Program-made: the position numbers and the translations under genes
Part shown: positions 5,939-14,288 of the stretch, piece after piece
Layout of the letters: each line of letters begins with the position of its first letter
Numbering within the stretch: position 1 is the first letter of the stretch
Source of the DNA: JALZEG01 sp046263255
GTDB lineage: Bacteria > Actinomycetota > CADDZG01 > WHSQ01
Assembly (NCBI GenBank): GCA_046263255.1
Contig: JBHELD010000045.1
Span: forward strand, 1-23,795
DNA: 23,795 bases
Direction of reading: 5' to 3'
The notes under the pieces: model-generated
Seen by the model: the letters and a program-made list of their open reading frames with translations, nothing else
What the model was told of the DNA's origin: nothing
Databases searched by the model: none

Positions 5939-7503
5939 TAGAGCTTCTCCCGGAACGACCTCGTCGCCGCGACGGCCAGCGACTTCAGCGCCTTCGCCTT
6001 CGCGCCGAGCTCCGGGGACCCCACCAGCTCCGTGATCGAGCGGACCGCCCGGACGGTGTTCTCCGTGTACGGATACCACCACAGCCTCGGCAGCCACGGC
6101 ATCGAGCTCCGCGACACGTTCACCGGCATGACGAACTCCCGGATGCCGTAGCGGCCGCTGAGCCGGCCGAAACCGGACTCGCCGGCGCCCCCCCACGGGG
6201 ACCACGGGTACGCGAGCGTCTCGCCGTGGAAGTTGGCCGTGATCGTCCCGGCCTTCAGCGACGCCGCGAGCGAGTCGGCCCGCGCCTTGCTCCTGCTCCA
6301 GATCGATGCCGTCAGGTTCACGGCCTCGTCGTTCGCGCGCCGCACGGCCTCCTGCTCGTCACGCACGGGCGTGATCGTGACGACCGGGCCGAACGTCTCG
6401 TGCCGCACCACGTCCATGTCCTCGCTCACGTTCTCGAGGACCGTCGGCGGGTACCACAGCGACCCGTCCTCGTTCGGCGGCGCCTGCCCCCCGGCGAGGA
6501 CCGTAGCGCCCTTGGAGACCGCGTCGTCCACGTGACGGCGCACCACGTCGAGCTGCGGCGCGAACGTCAGCGGCCCGACGTCGCCGTCGTCGGCCCCCTG
6601 GCGGAGGCGCGTCAGCTTCTCGAGGAACCTGGACTTGAAGTCGTCCGCGACCGCATCCACGACGTACACGCGCTCGACGGACGCGCACGTCTGGCCCGCG
6701 TTGAAGAACGCGCTCCAGACGAGGCCCGACGCGGCCTTGTCCACGTCGGCGTCGCGGCAGACGATCGCGGCGTCCTTGCCGCCGAGCTCCATCACGACCG
6801 GCGTCAGGTGCCTCGCCGCGGCTTCGCAGATCTTGCGCCCGGTCGCGGGCGAGCCGATGAACGAGATCTTGTCGCAGGGAGCGTCGACCAGCGCCGCGCC
6901 GACGTCGCGGCCACCCTGGACCACCGTCGCCACGTCCGGGGGCAGCGGTTCGAGCAGGTCGCGGAGGATCTCGCCGCATTGCGGCGTCACCTCCGACGGC
7001 TTGACGACGACGGCGTTGCCCGCGAACAGCGCGGGTGCGAACGCGGCGAAAGAGTTCAGCATCGGGTAGTTCCACGGCGTGATGGCGCCGACGACGCCGA
7101 ACGGCCGCCAGTCGACACGCCCCACCGTGCCCGTGAGCGGACCGACGAGACGCCCGGGGCGGTCCGGCCGCAGCGCCTTAGGCGTGACGTGCTCGAGGTA
7201 CGCGAGCATTATCGGAAGGGGCGTGGTGTCGTGCGCGAGCGCCTCGGTCGCGGGCTTGCCGCATTCGGTGGCGACGGCGTCGACTATGTCGTCGATCCGC
7301 CTGGCGATGCGATAGCGGACCTCGCGCAGGATGCGCACCCGGCCCTGCGGGGGGATCGCAGCCCAGTCGGGAGCGACCTTGCGCGCGCGGGCCACGGCCT
7401 CTGCGACCTCGGCGACCGGCGTCGCGTCGATCTCGCGCAGCACCTCGCCGGTGCGGGGGTTGAAGGATCTCAGACGTTCGATCTTGGGCTTGCGCTGCGC
7501 CAC
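5938..7503 (-). CDS. NAD(P)-dependent aldehyde dehydrogenase
   Basis: The 521-residue enzyme oxidises an aldehyde to the acid with NAD(P)+. Motifs run in the family order: PWNYP (about 143-147), VVVKPSE (Lys168), general-base glutamate in VVMELGGKD (Glu239), nucleophile in FNAGQTCASVERVYV (Cys273) and HETFGPVV near the C-terminus. After the catalytic domain comes an extra tail of about 60 residues with aromatic MPWLPRLWWYPY, which may contact the membrane. The start is GTG at 7503, preceded by AGGGAG at good spacing; the frame stays open far upstream, but that part is antisense to the RTX-like gene and carries no ALDH sequence. It stands divergent from that gene. The substrate is not deducible. 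Confidence 0.9.
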   Translation of the reverse strand: MAQRKPKIERLRSFNPRTGEVLREIDATPVAEVAEAVARARKVAPDWAAIPPQGRVRILREVRYRIARRIDDIVDAVATECGKPATEALAHDTTPLPIMLAYLEHVTPKALRPDRPGRLVGPLTGTVGRVDWRPFGVVGAITPWNYPMLNSFAAFAPALFAGNAVVVKPSEVTPQCGEILRDLLEPLPPDVATVVQGGRDVGAALVDAPCDKISFIGSPATGRKICEAAARHLTPVVMELGGKDAAIVCRDADVDKAASGLVWSAFFNAGQTCASVERVYVVDAVADDFKSRFLEKLTRLRQGADDGDVGPLTFAPQLDVVRRHVDDAVSKGATVLAGGQAPPNEDGSLWYPPTVLENVSEDMDVVRHETFGPVVTITPVRDEQEAVRRANDEAVNLTASIWSRSKARADSLAASLKAGTITANFHGETLAYPWSPWGGAGESGFGRLSGRYGIREFVMPVNVSRSSMPWLPRLWWYPYTENTVRAVRSITELVGSPELGAKAKALKSLAVAATRSFREKL

Positions 7504-7570
7504 CGTCTGCTCCCTGTCGTCGGCCGGCCGGACCGTCAGGTTACCGGTGTGCTCAGAAGTGAGCAGACGG
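7503..7570. promoter_or_regulatory. Inverted repeat spanning a divergent intergenic region
   Basis: CCGTCTGCTC (7503-7512) and GAGCAGACGG (7561-7570) form a perfect 10-bp inverted repeat 48 nt apart. A second, inner pair TGCTC (7550-7554) and GAGCA (7561-7565) shares the right arm. The arms lie beside the start of the aldehyde dehydrogenase and about 30 nt before the RTX-like gene. This could be a paired operator for divergent control; the left arm also overlaps the ALDH ribosome binding site. Confidence 0.3.
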
Positions 7571-7599
7571 GAGATGGCCGCGCGCGGTACGACTGCGGG

Positions 7600-8874
7600 A
7601 TGCGCGCGACCGCGATAGCTCTCGTCGGGGCCGCCCTGGCCGCGACGGCACCGGCCGCGGCGCGCCCGCCCGCGCGCTGTCTCGGCCGGATCGCGACGCT
7701 GGTCGGGACTCCTGGCGACGACGTGCTGCGCGCCGGACCGGACGACGTCGTCGCGGGCCTGGGTGGAGACGACGTCGTCTACGCCCACCAATGGTCCGGT
7801 CCCCTGTGCGGAGGCGCGGGCGACGACTGGATCCGAGGGACCAACCCGGGGGGCGACGAGATATCCGGCGGCGACGGGTCCGATCTCATCCTCGGACGCG
7901 CGCAGAGCGACCTGATCTTCGGCGGCGACGGGGACGACGTCCTGATCGGAGACCCCCCGGGGCCGTCGCGCCGCGAGTTCGGGACCGCCGGGGACGCGCT
8001 CTACGGAGGACCCGGCGCCGACCGGCTCTACGGCTACGGCGACGTGGACGACCTCGACGGCGGCGACGGCGACGACTACCTGGCGGGAGGGCAGGATCAG
8101 GACGCGTTCTTCCCCGGGCCCGGCGACGACCACGTCCGCGCCGGTAGCGACGACGGCCGCGACGTGGTGATCTTCGCCGAGGCTCCGGGCCCGGTCACGG
8201 TCGACCTCGCCGCGGGGACCGTCACGGGCGAAGGGACCGACCGTCTGGAGCAGGTCGAATCGGTCTCCGGCACGCCGTTCGCCGACCACCTCCTCGGCTC
8301 GGAGGGGCGCGACATGCTGATCGGGAGCGACGGCGGCGACCTCGTCCAAGGACGCGGCGGAGACGACCTCCTGATCCCCGACATGACCGCCTACCGCACC
8401 TACGGCGTCACCCCGGTCGAGCAGCCCACGGACGACGTGGTCGACGGCGGGCCGGGGACCGACCACGCGATGTTCGGGCCCTTCGAGGATCCGAGCGCGG
8501 GCATGGAGGTCGATCTCGACGCCGGTCGCGCGAGCGGCGAAGGTCTCGACTCGCTGGCGTCCGTCGAGGGCGTCAGCGCCGGCGCCTACGCCGGGACCCG
8601 GGTCATCGGCAACGACGAGGACAACCTCGTCTACGTCTTCGGCGCCGGGGGCTCTTACGTCGAGGGACGGGGAGGCGACGACACGATCGCCGCACAGGCG
8701 GGGACGGACGAGGTAGACGGAGGACCCGGCTTCGACACGTGTTTCTACGCCGAGATCCGAAGGAACTGCGAGCGCGGTCGGAGCGCGTCTAGAGCCGGGC
8801 TCGTGCCAGCGCCGCGCGCGCCGTTGCGAGTGCTACCCGCGTACCTTCTGCCACCGATCCGACCACGAGAGTGA
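7600..8874 (+). CDS. Secreted RTX-like (hemolysin-type Ca-binding repeat) protein
   Basis: The 424-residue precursor has a signal peptide (MRATAIALVGAALAATAPAA) followed by CLGRIATLVGTPGDDVL. After that come many RTX-type nonapeptide motifs of the form GGxGxDxLx, for example GGDGDDVLIG, GGDGDDYLAGG and RGGDDLL, which in known proteins build a beta-roll that binds Ca2+. The repeats are interrupted by segments resembling PVTVDLAAGTVTGEGTD. The domain ends around GGPGFDTCFYAEIRRNCE, matching the C-terminus of the second RTX-like protein near 19.4 kb. Here the frame continues about 36 residues more, overlapping the end of the convergent membrane-protein gene. No enzymatic domain is seen. The ATG has only a weak SD. 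It is probably an exported structural or Ca-binding protein. Confidence 0.85.
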   Translation: MRATAIALVGAALAATAPAAARPPARCLGRIATLVGTPGDDVLRAGPDDVVAGLGGDDVVYAHQWSGPLCGGAGDDWIRGTNPGGDEISGGDGSDLILGRAQSDLIFGGDGDDVLIGDPPGPSRREFGTAGDALYGGPGADRLYGYGDVDDLDGGDGDDYLAGGQDQDAFFPGPGDDHVRAGSDDGRDVVIFAEAPGPVTVDLAAGTVTGEGTDRLEQVESVSGTPFADHLLGSEGRDMLIGSDGGDLVQGRGGDDLLIPDMTAYRTYGVTPVEQPTDDVVDGGPGTDHAMFGPFEDPSAGMEVDLDAGRASGEGLDSLASVEGVSAGAYAGTRVIGNDEDNLVYVFGAGGSYVEGRGGDDTIAAQAGTDEVDGGPGFDTCFYAEIRRNCERGRSASRAGLVPAPRAPLRVLPAYLLPPIRPRE

Positions 8875-9775
8875 GCGCGCGCCGCCGGCCCGCGAGGAGG
8901 AACGTCGCGTCTGTCGGGACGCCGCGGTAGGGCGCGACCTCCGCGCCCGCCTCCTCCGCGGCTCCCAGAAGAGACCGGTCGGCGCGCCGCTCGCGCCACG
9001 TCCCCTCCTCGGAGGCCGCGCGGACGCCGGGATCGGAGCCGGGCTCGAGGTTGAGCCACCACGCGCCGCCGGTCTCGGGATGGCCGGCGACGAACGCCTG
9101 CATCCCGGCCATCCCCGCGCGGCGGCCGCCCGTGACGACCAGCCACACGGGCTCCTCGCGCAGCTCCGGAGCGAGCCGCGCGAGGATGTCGAGCGCGACG
9201 CGGCCGTGCTCGATCGCAGCGCGCGCGCGAGAGCCGTAGAGGGCGATCGCGAGGAGTCCCACGGACGCCGCGGCGGCGGCCCCGCAGGCAGCGGTCCACG
9301 CGGGCAGCTCGGCCTCGGCCTCGGCGATCCACGCCGCGGCCCCCCCGGCGGCCACCGCCGCCATCCCCGCCTGCAACGCGAGCGAGAGGGCCCGCAGGGA
9401 CGAGTCCGAGAAGCGGCGCGGCGCCGCGCTCGCGGGAGCCACGACCACCAGCGCCGGTCTCGACGCCGCCGGCGCCCGGGCGACGACGTTTCTCCCCGTC
9501 TCCAGCTCACGGCGGAGCAGCGGCCGTCCCTCGGAGTCGCGCGCGTGCAGGACCATCGCCGCGACGCCGAGCAGCGCGGTCAGAAGAGGAAGGACGTAGA
9601 CCGAGAGCGCCGCGACGACCGAGAGCCCCGCGTAGCCGGCGAGCCACGGCTCGCCCGATCTACGTGCGCCGAACTCCTCGAGGTCGACGAAGTAGCCCTG
9701 CTCCTGCAGGATTTCCGCGAGAGATCCGAGAGCGTCGTCTTCTGCGTGCGGGCGCGGCGCCGGCATCGCCGCCAT
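8789..9775 (-). CDS. Membrane protein resembling a degenerate M28 peptidase
   Basis: The 328-residue protein has an N-terminal cytoplasmic segment, a hydrophobic hairpin (about 47-80, ending VLHARDSEGRPLLRRE), two further membrane segments (about 130-185) and a soluble C-terminal part. The order of elements NVVAR...PALVVVAPAS, ILARLAPELREEPVWLVVTGG, GMAGMQAF and TDATFLLAGRRRALTLVVG echoes M28 aminopeptidases, but the zinc ligands are missing. The usual HxD after the first strand reads APAS, the EE-x-G segment reads GGRRAG, and the DN(A/S)G motif is absent. So it may be a non-catalytic relative; this is inference from pattern, not alignment. The ATG at 9775 has no clear SD; ATG 9766 is an alternative. 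Its 3' end overlaps the convergent RTX-like gene by 86 nt. Confidence 0.6.
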   Translation of the reverse strand: MAAMPAPRPHAEDDALGSLAEILQEQGYFVDLEEFGARRSGEPWLAGYAGLSVVAALSVYVLPLLTALLGVAAMVLHARDSEGRPLLRRELETGRNVVARAPAASRPALVVVAPASAAPRRFSDSSLRALSLALQAGMAAVAAGGAAAWIAEAEAELPAWTAACGAAAAASVGLLAIALYGSRARAAIEHGRVALDILARLAPELREEPVWLVVTGGRRAGMAGMQAFVAGHPETGGAWWLNLEPGSDPGVRAASEEGTWRERRADRSLLGAAEEAGAEVAPYRGVPTDATFLLAGRRRALTLVVGSVAEGTRVALATARAALARARL

Positions 9776-9793
9776 TCTGAGACCGAAACGGAA

Positions 9794-9819
9794 AGGGGCG
9801 CCACGGGAGCGGCGCCCCT
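9794..9819 (-). terminator. Terminator of the HTH-rhodanese operon
   Basis: AGGGGCGCC (9794-9802) and GGCGCCCCT (9811-9819) form a 9-bp stem with an 8-nt loop; on the minus strand the stem is followed by TTCCG after the closing T. It starts 17 nt past the rhodanese stop. Confidence 0.7.
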
Positions 9820-9835
9820 CCGCGATGTCGCCGCG

Positions 9836-10675
9836 CTACTTCTCGACCGGGACGCCGACGAGGCTCCCGTACTCCGTCCACGACCCGTCGTAGTTCTTGA
9901 CGTCGGAGAAACCGAGCAGCTCGCGCAGGACGAACCACGAGTGCGACGACCGCTCGCCGATCCGGCAGTAGGTGACGACGTCCTTGTCCTCCGTTATGCC
10001 CTCGGCCGCATACAGCTCGCGCAGCTCGTCGGCCGCCTTGAAGGTCCCGTCCTCGTTGACCGTCTTCGACCACGTGATGTTCGCGGCGCCGGGGATGTGC
10101 CCGGGCACCTGCGCCTGCTCCTGCGGGAGGTGCGGCGGCGCCAGCAACTCGCCGCGGAACTCCTCGGGCGAACGAACGTCGACCCACGCGCCTCCCTCCT
10201 GAACGCGCCGCTCGACCTCGTTGCGGAAGATCCTTATCTCCGGCCGCTCCGGCCCGATCTCGAACGTCGCAGGGGTGCGGGCGGGGACGTCCTGCGACAG
10301 AATGCGGCTCTCGAGCTCCCACTTCTTGCGCCCGCCGTCGAGCAGCTTCACGTTCTCGACGCCGCGGTACTTGAACAGCCAGTACGCGTACGCCGCGAAC
10401 CAGTTGTTGTTGCCGCTGTAGAGGACGATCGTATGGTCGCCGGAGATCCCCTTCTCGCCCAGCAGCTTCGCCAGGCGCTGGGACGAGACGAACTCGCGGC
10501 GAGGGAGGTCGTGCAGCTCGTTCTCCCAGTCGATCACGATCGCGTTCGGGATGTGGCCCTTCTCGTACGCGGTCACGTCCTCGTCGACCTCGACGATCGC
10601 GACGTTCGGGTTGTCCACGTTCTCCTCGACCCAATCGGTGTCGACGAGCGCGTCCGGGTTGGCGTAATCGGTCAC
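9836..10675 (-). CDS. sseA: Thiosulfate sulfurtransferase (two-domain rhodanese, SseA type)
   Basis: The 279-residue enzyme transfers sulfane sulfur, classically from thiosulfate to cyanide or a thiol acceptor. Two rhodanese domains are visible. The N-terminal domain (about 10-125) is inactive, having YSGNNN where the catalytic loop would be. The C-terminal domain (about 145-275) has WVDVRSPEEFRG and the active-site loop YCRIGERSSHSWFVL with Cys237, close to that of actinobacterial SseA proteins. The GTG start at 10675 overlaps the stop of the upstream regulator (GTGA), with GGAGG 6 nt before it, so the two are translationally coupled. Its position close to the suf genes fits a role in sulfur supply or thiosulfate use, which is inference. 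Confidence 0.9.
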   Translation of the reverse strand: MTDYANPDALVDTDWVEENVDNPNVAIVEVDEDVTAYEKGHIPNAIVIDWENELHDLPRREFVSSQRLAKLLGEKGISGDHTIVLYSGNNNWFAAYAYWLFKYRGVENVKLLDGGRKKWELESRILSQDVPARTPATFEIGPERPEIRIFRNEVERRVQEGGAWVDVRSPEEFRGELLAPPHLPQEQAQVPGHIPGAANITWSKTVNEDGTFKAADELRELYAAEGITEDKDVVTYCRIGERSSHSWFVLRELLGFSDVKNYDGSWTEYGSLVGVPVEK

Positions 10676-11118
10676 TTCATCCCTCCTTCGTGGCCGTGCG
10701 TTCTCTGTTCGTCGAGCAGCTCTCGAATGCGCGCCAGCTGTCCCGACGCGTCGGCGAGCATCCGCTCCAGCATCCGGAGCTCCACCTCGAGTTCGCCGCT
10801 TGCGTCGGTCTCGGGAGCCGGCAGGTCGGTCACGTCGACGCCGGCCTCGGCCAGCGCGCCGGCCTCTCCCTCCCACGTGAAGTAGACCTTCGCCGGGCGG
10901 CCCTTGGTGCGGCGCCGGGTCTCGGTAGCGAGGAACCCGGCCTCGACCATCAGGTCGAGGTGGGCCCGGGCGACGTTGGGGTGGATCTGGAAGGCGTCGG
11001 CGATCTCCTTGACGGTCTTCGCGCCGCTCCGGAGGAGCAGCGAGAGGATCGCCGCCCTCGTGGGCAGCGACAGGACCTTCGCGGTCTTGGTGGCGGAATC
11101 GTCCCCGAGCCTGGCCAT
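10672..11118 (-). CDS. Winged-helix (ArsR-like) transcriptional regulator
   Basis: The 148-residue protein has an N-terminal winged helix (about 12-80): SLPTRAAILSLLLRSGAKTVKEIADAF, recognition helix HPNVARAHLDLMVEAGFL and a wing ETRRRTKGRPAKVYF. A C-terminal acidic, probably coiled-coil part follows (about 105-140, ELRMLERMLADASGQLARIREL). It contains no cysteine, so it cannot hold an Fe-S cluster as SufR does despite lying near suf. The ATG at 11118 has AGGA about 9 nt upstream; a GTG at 11145 would add 9 residues. It is coupled to the rhodanese gene by a 4-nt overlap, suggesting that it controls that operon. A near-palindrome at 11149-11162 is a candidate operator. Confidence 0.8.
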   Translation of the reverse strand: MARLGDDSATKTAKVLSLPTRAAILSLLLRSGAKTVKEIADAFQIHPNVARAHLDLMVEAGFLATETRRRTKGRPAKVYFTWEGEAGALAEAGVDVTDLPAPETDASGELEVELRMLERMLADASGQLARIRELLDEQRTHGHEGGMK

Positions 11119-11148
11119 CTGCGGGATTCCTAACAGCGTTTGCACCTT

Positions 11149-11162
11149 TTAGCAAGTGTTAA
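11149..11162. promoter_or_regulatory. Candidate operator TTAGCAAGTGTTAA
   Basis: This is an imperfect palindrome (TTA-x-CA-NN-TG-x-TAA) about 30 nt upstream of the HTH regulator's start. It is AT-rich in a GC-rich surrounding and placed where an autoregulatory site would be. It is unlike the suf iron boxes. Confidence 0.35.
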
Positions 11163-11244
11163 ACGTAGAAACTCCTGGAACGGCCGCGGCTCGCCGGCGC
11201 CGCTACGGCGTCTCGCGGTTCTTGGGGGAGCCGAGCGGAACCCG

Positions 11245-11769
11245 TCAGTAGGCCCTCATCCGGCCCTTGTTCGGCGCCCGGTCGACGCAGTCCTCGATGC
11301 ACGTCTCGCCGCTCACATCGGTGCTCTTCGCGGCCAGGTCGAGGTGCTCGCCGTCGAGCTCCGTCAGGTCGAGCGGCATCGTGACCCTGGCGGTCCGCCG
11401 GTTCGGCCGCTCCGCCGGGATCGGCTCGTACTGGTTGCTGCCGTCCTTCGAGCGCAGCTCGAAGACCAGGACGCCGCTGCGGCAGACGAACGAGCCCACG
11501 AGGTCCCACTCGTTGTTGCCGCTCCCGTCGAACAGCCACTTCAGCGACGTCTTCGCCGCGGGGCGCAGCTGGCGGCACTTCCACGCGGAGTGCGTCCTGA
11601 TCGTGAGCGTGGCCACGTCCTCGGGATCCTCGACGAACTTGATCAGCGAGATGTCGATGCCGAGCCCGGAGTCCGCGGGATCGTGCCGTTTGACCGCGAA
11701 CGCGGGGGCCGCGAGCGCGACCACGAACAGCGCGGCGATCGCCGCGACCGAGACGAAACGCTTCCCCAT
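11245..11769 (-). CDS. Secreted protein of unknown function (174 aa)
   Basis: The precursor has a clear signal peptide (MGKRFVSVAAIAALFVVALA, cleavage near AFA). A mature part of about 150 residues begins VKRHDPADSGLGIDISLIKF. The DPADS...LDI-like opening followed by alternating hydrophobic strands (ATLTIRTH, WDLVGSFVCRSGVLVFELRS, ARVTMPLDL) suggests a beta-sandwich, with cysteines in WKCRQL, FVCR, ETC and EDC that could form two disulfides. The ATG follows GAGGGGAG. It begins 32 nt after the sufU stop on the same strand and may be transcribed with suf, but its leader carries the GCCGGACCAAC motif shared with other secreted-protein genes in the window. I recognise no characterised family. Confidence 0.72.
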   Translation of the reverse strand: MGKRFVSVAAIAALFVVALAAPAFAVKRHDPADSGLGIDISLIKFVEDPEDVATLTIRTHSAWKCRQLRPAAKTSLKWLFDGSGNNEWDLVGSFVCRSGVLVFELRSKDGSNQYEPIPAERPNRRTARVTMPLDLTELDGEHLDLAAKSTDVSGETCIEDCVDRAPNKGRMRAY

Positions 11770-11775
11770 ACCCAG

Positions 11776-11794
11776 CTCCCCTCGTTGGTCCGGC
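11776..11794 (-). promoter_or_regulatory. Leader motif GCCGGACCAACGAGGGGAG including the SD
   Basis: On the minus strand this lies directly before the 174-aa secreted gene and matches the motif at 1871-1888 except for the base after CAAC and one added G. It occurs some 10 kb from the other copies, so it is not explained by local tandem duplication. Confidence 0.4.
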
Positions 11795-11801
11795 CGATGG
11801 C

Positions 11802-12248
11802 TCAGCCCTCGGCCTTGCCGGCCTCCGCCAGCCCCTCCAGCAACGTGTTCCAACCGAGCAGCGCGCACTTTATGCGCACCGGGTATCTCACGACGCCCTT
11901 CAACGAGATCAGGTCGCCGAGCGCGTCGGCGTCACCGTCTTCCTCGCCGGCCATCATCCGCCTGATCGACTCGGCGAGCTCGCCGGCGTCCTTGGCGGAG
12001 AGCCCTCGCACCTTCTCGGTCATCATCGACGTGCTCGCCTGGCTGATCGAGCAGCCCTTGCCCTCGAACGCGACGCCCGAGAGGGTCTCGCCCTCGAAGC
12101 GCAGGAACAGCTCGATCTCGTCGCCGCACAGCGGGTTGTTCCGCTCGAGCGCGACGTCGTGCGGGTCGAGGCGGCCTTTGTTCCTCGGAGCGCGGTAGTG
12201 GTCGAGGATGACCTCTTTGTAAAGCTCCTCCAGGCTCAGGCGAACCAT
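11802..12248 (-). CDS. sufU: SufU, zinc-dependent sulfur acceptor / Fe-S assembly protein
   Basis: The 148-residue SufU accepts persulfide sulfur from SufS and passes it to the SufBCD scaffold. All zinc/acceptor ligands are present: Cys41 and Asp43 in NNPLCGDE, Cys66 in GKGCSISQAS and Cys128 in RIKCALLGW, matching Bacillus-type SufU positions. The insertion between the second and third cysteines that separates SufU from IscU is present (KVRGLSAKDAGELAESIRR). The ATG at 12248 overlaps the sufS end by 13 nt, which implies translational coupling. It is the last recognisable suf gene; the sufT-like gene that often follows in actinobacteria is not seen, its place being taken by a secreted-protein gene. 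Confidence 0.95.
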   Translation of the reverse strand: MVRLSLEELYKEVILDHYRAPRNKGRLDPHDVALERNNPLCGDEIELFLRFEGETLSGVAFEGKGCSISQASTSMMTEKVRGLSAKDAGELAESIRRMMAGEEDGDADALGDLISLKGVVRYPVRIKCALLGWNTLLEGLAEAGKAEG

Positions 12249-13459
12249 CCTTTCGACTTCTCCAGCGCGGCGATCAACGCGTCGGCGTCGTCGCGGGTGT
12301 TGTAGACGTAGAACGACGCGCGTGCGGTTGCGGGCACGCCGAGACACCGCATCAGCGGCTGCGCGCAGTGGTGGCCGGCGCGGATGCAGACGCCCTCCTG
12401 GTCGACGATCGTCGCCATGTCGTGCGGATGCACCTCGGGCAGGTTGAACGAGACGACCCCGCCGCGATCGTGCGCGTCCGGAGGCCCGTAGATGGTCGCA
12501 CCGGCCTCGCGCAGCCGCTCGAGCGCGTACGCGGTGAGCTCGATCTCGTGCTCGCGGACTGCGTCCATCCCCAGCTCTTCGAGGTACTCGACCGCGGCCC
12601 CCATACCCACCGCCTGCGCGACATTGGGCGTCCCCGCCTCGAACTTCTGCGGGATCTCCGCGAACGTGGCGCGGTCCGCCCACACCTCGCGGATCATCTC
12701 GCCGCCGCCGTGGAACGGGGGCATGGCTTCGAGCAGGTCCTCCCTGCCGTACAGGATCCCGGCTCCCGTGGGGCCGCACATCTTGTGCGCCGAGAACGCC
12801 AGGAAGTCCGCGTCCAGCGCGTTCACGTCGAACCTCAGGTGCGGCGCGGCCTGAGCCGCGTCCACGAGGACGCGCGCTCCGACCGCGTGGGCGGCGTCGG
12901 CGATCTGCCGCACGGGGTTGATCGTCCCGAGCACGTTCGACATCAGGTTGAACGCGACGAGCTTCGTCCGGGGCGTCAAGTATTCGTCGAGGAGGTCGAC
13001 CCGCAGCCTTCCCTCGGCGTCGATCGGGAGGTGTCGCAGCACCGCGCCGGTGTCGAGGCAGTGGAGCTGCCACGGGACGAGGTTCGAGTGGTGCTCCATC
13101 TCGGTGACGAGGATCTCGTCGCCCGCGCGGACGTTCTCGCGCGCCCACGTGTAGCGCAGAAGGTTGATCGACTCCGTCGTCCCGCGGGTGAACACGACCG
13201 AGCGGACGCTGCGGGCGCCGATGAACCGCCGCACCGCCTCGCGCGCGCCTTCGTACGCCGCGGTCGCCTTCTCGCCGAGCTCGTAGATGCCGCGGTGGAC
13301 GTTCGCGTTCTCGCTCTCGTAGAAGCGCACCATGCGGTCGATGACCTGGCGGGGCTTGTGCGACGTCGCGGCGGAATCCAGATAGACGAGCGGCTTGCCG
13401 TGGGCAAGCGTCTCGAATATCGGGAAGTCCTTGCGGACGACCTCTGCCTCTAGCGACAT
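12236..13459 (-). CDS. sufS: Cysteine desulfurase SufS
   Basis: The 407-residue PLP enzyme of the group II desulfurases converts cysteine to alanine and leaves a persulfide for SufU. The PLP lysine is Lys226 in FSAHKMCGPTG and the catalytic cysteine Cys365 in IRAGHHCAQPLM, within the short loop typical of SufS. The N-terminal YLDSAATSHKP, HRGIYELGEKAT and EMEHHSNLVPW blocks are as expected. Length is normal. The ATG lies 17 nt after the sufC stop, with GGGGAAG at a long spacing. As part of the sufD-C-S-U run it should be expressed from the promoter upstream of sufD. It could also feed ThiI, which lacks its own rhodanese domain. Confidence 0.96.
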   Translation of the reverse strand: MSLEAEVVRKDFPIFETLAHGKPLVYLDSAATSHKPRQVIDRMVRFYESENANVHRGIYELGEKATAAYEGAREAVRRFIGARSVRSVVFTRGTTESINLLRYTWARENVRAGDEILVTEMEHHSNLVPWQLHCLDTGAVLRHLPIDAEGRLRVDLLDEYLTPRTKLVAFNLMSNVLGTINPVRQIADAAHAVGARVLVDAAQAAPHLRFDVNALDADFLAFSAHKMCGPTGAGILYGREDLLEAMPPFHGGGEMIREVWADRATFAEIPQKFEAGTPNVAQAVGMGAAVEYLEELGMDAVREHEIELTAYALERLREAGATIYGPPDAHDRGGVVSFNLPEVHPHDMATIVDQEGVCIRAGHHCAQPLMRCLGVPATARASFYVYNTRDDADALIAALEKSKGWFA

Positions 13460-13476
13460 CGCAGCACCATCTTCCC

Positions 13477-14280
<804 letters not shown>

Positions 14281-14288
14281 GTCGTCCG

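Noticed and set aside
7504..8466. N-terminal extension of the aldehyde dehydrogenase to 842 residues
   Set aside because: The extra part is antisense to the RTX-like gene, has no dehydrogenase sequence, and a GTG with a good SD sits exactly before the ALDH fold.
10672..11118. Identification of the HTH gene as SufR
   Set aside because: SufR holds an Fe-S cluster through conserved cysteines; this protein has none and is coupled to rhodanese, not to sufB.
10676..11155. N-terminal extension of the rhodanese to 439 residues
   Set aside because: This is the HTH regulator gene read out of frame; the GTGA overlap and SD place the rhodanese start at 10675.
12249..13148. N-terminal extension of SufU
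   Set aside because: It is an arginine-rich out-of-frame shadow of sufS; SufU begins at its usual N-terminus at 12248.
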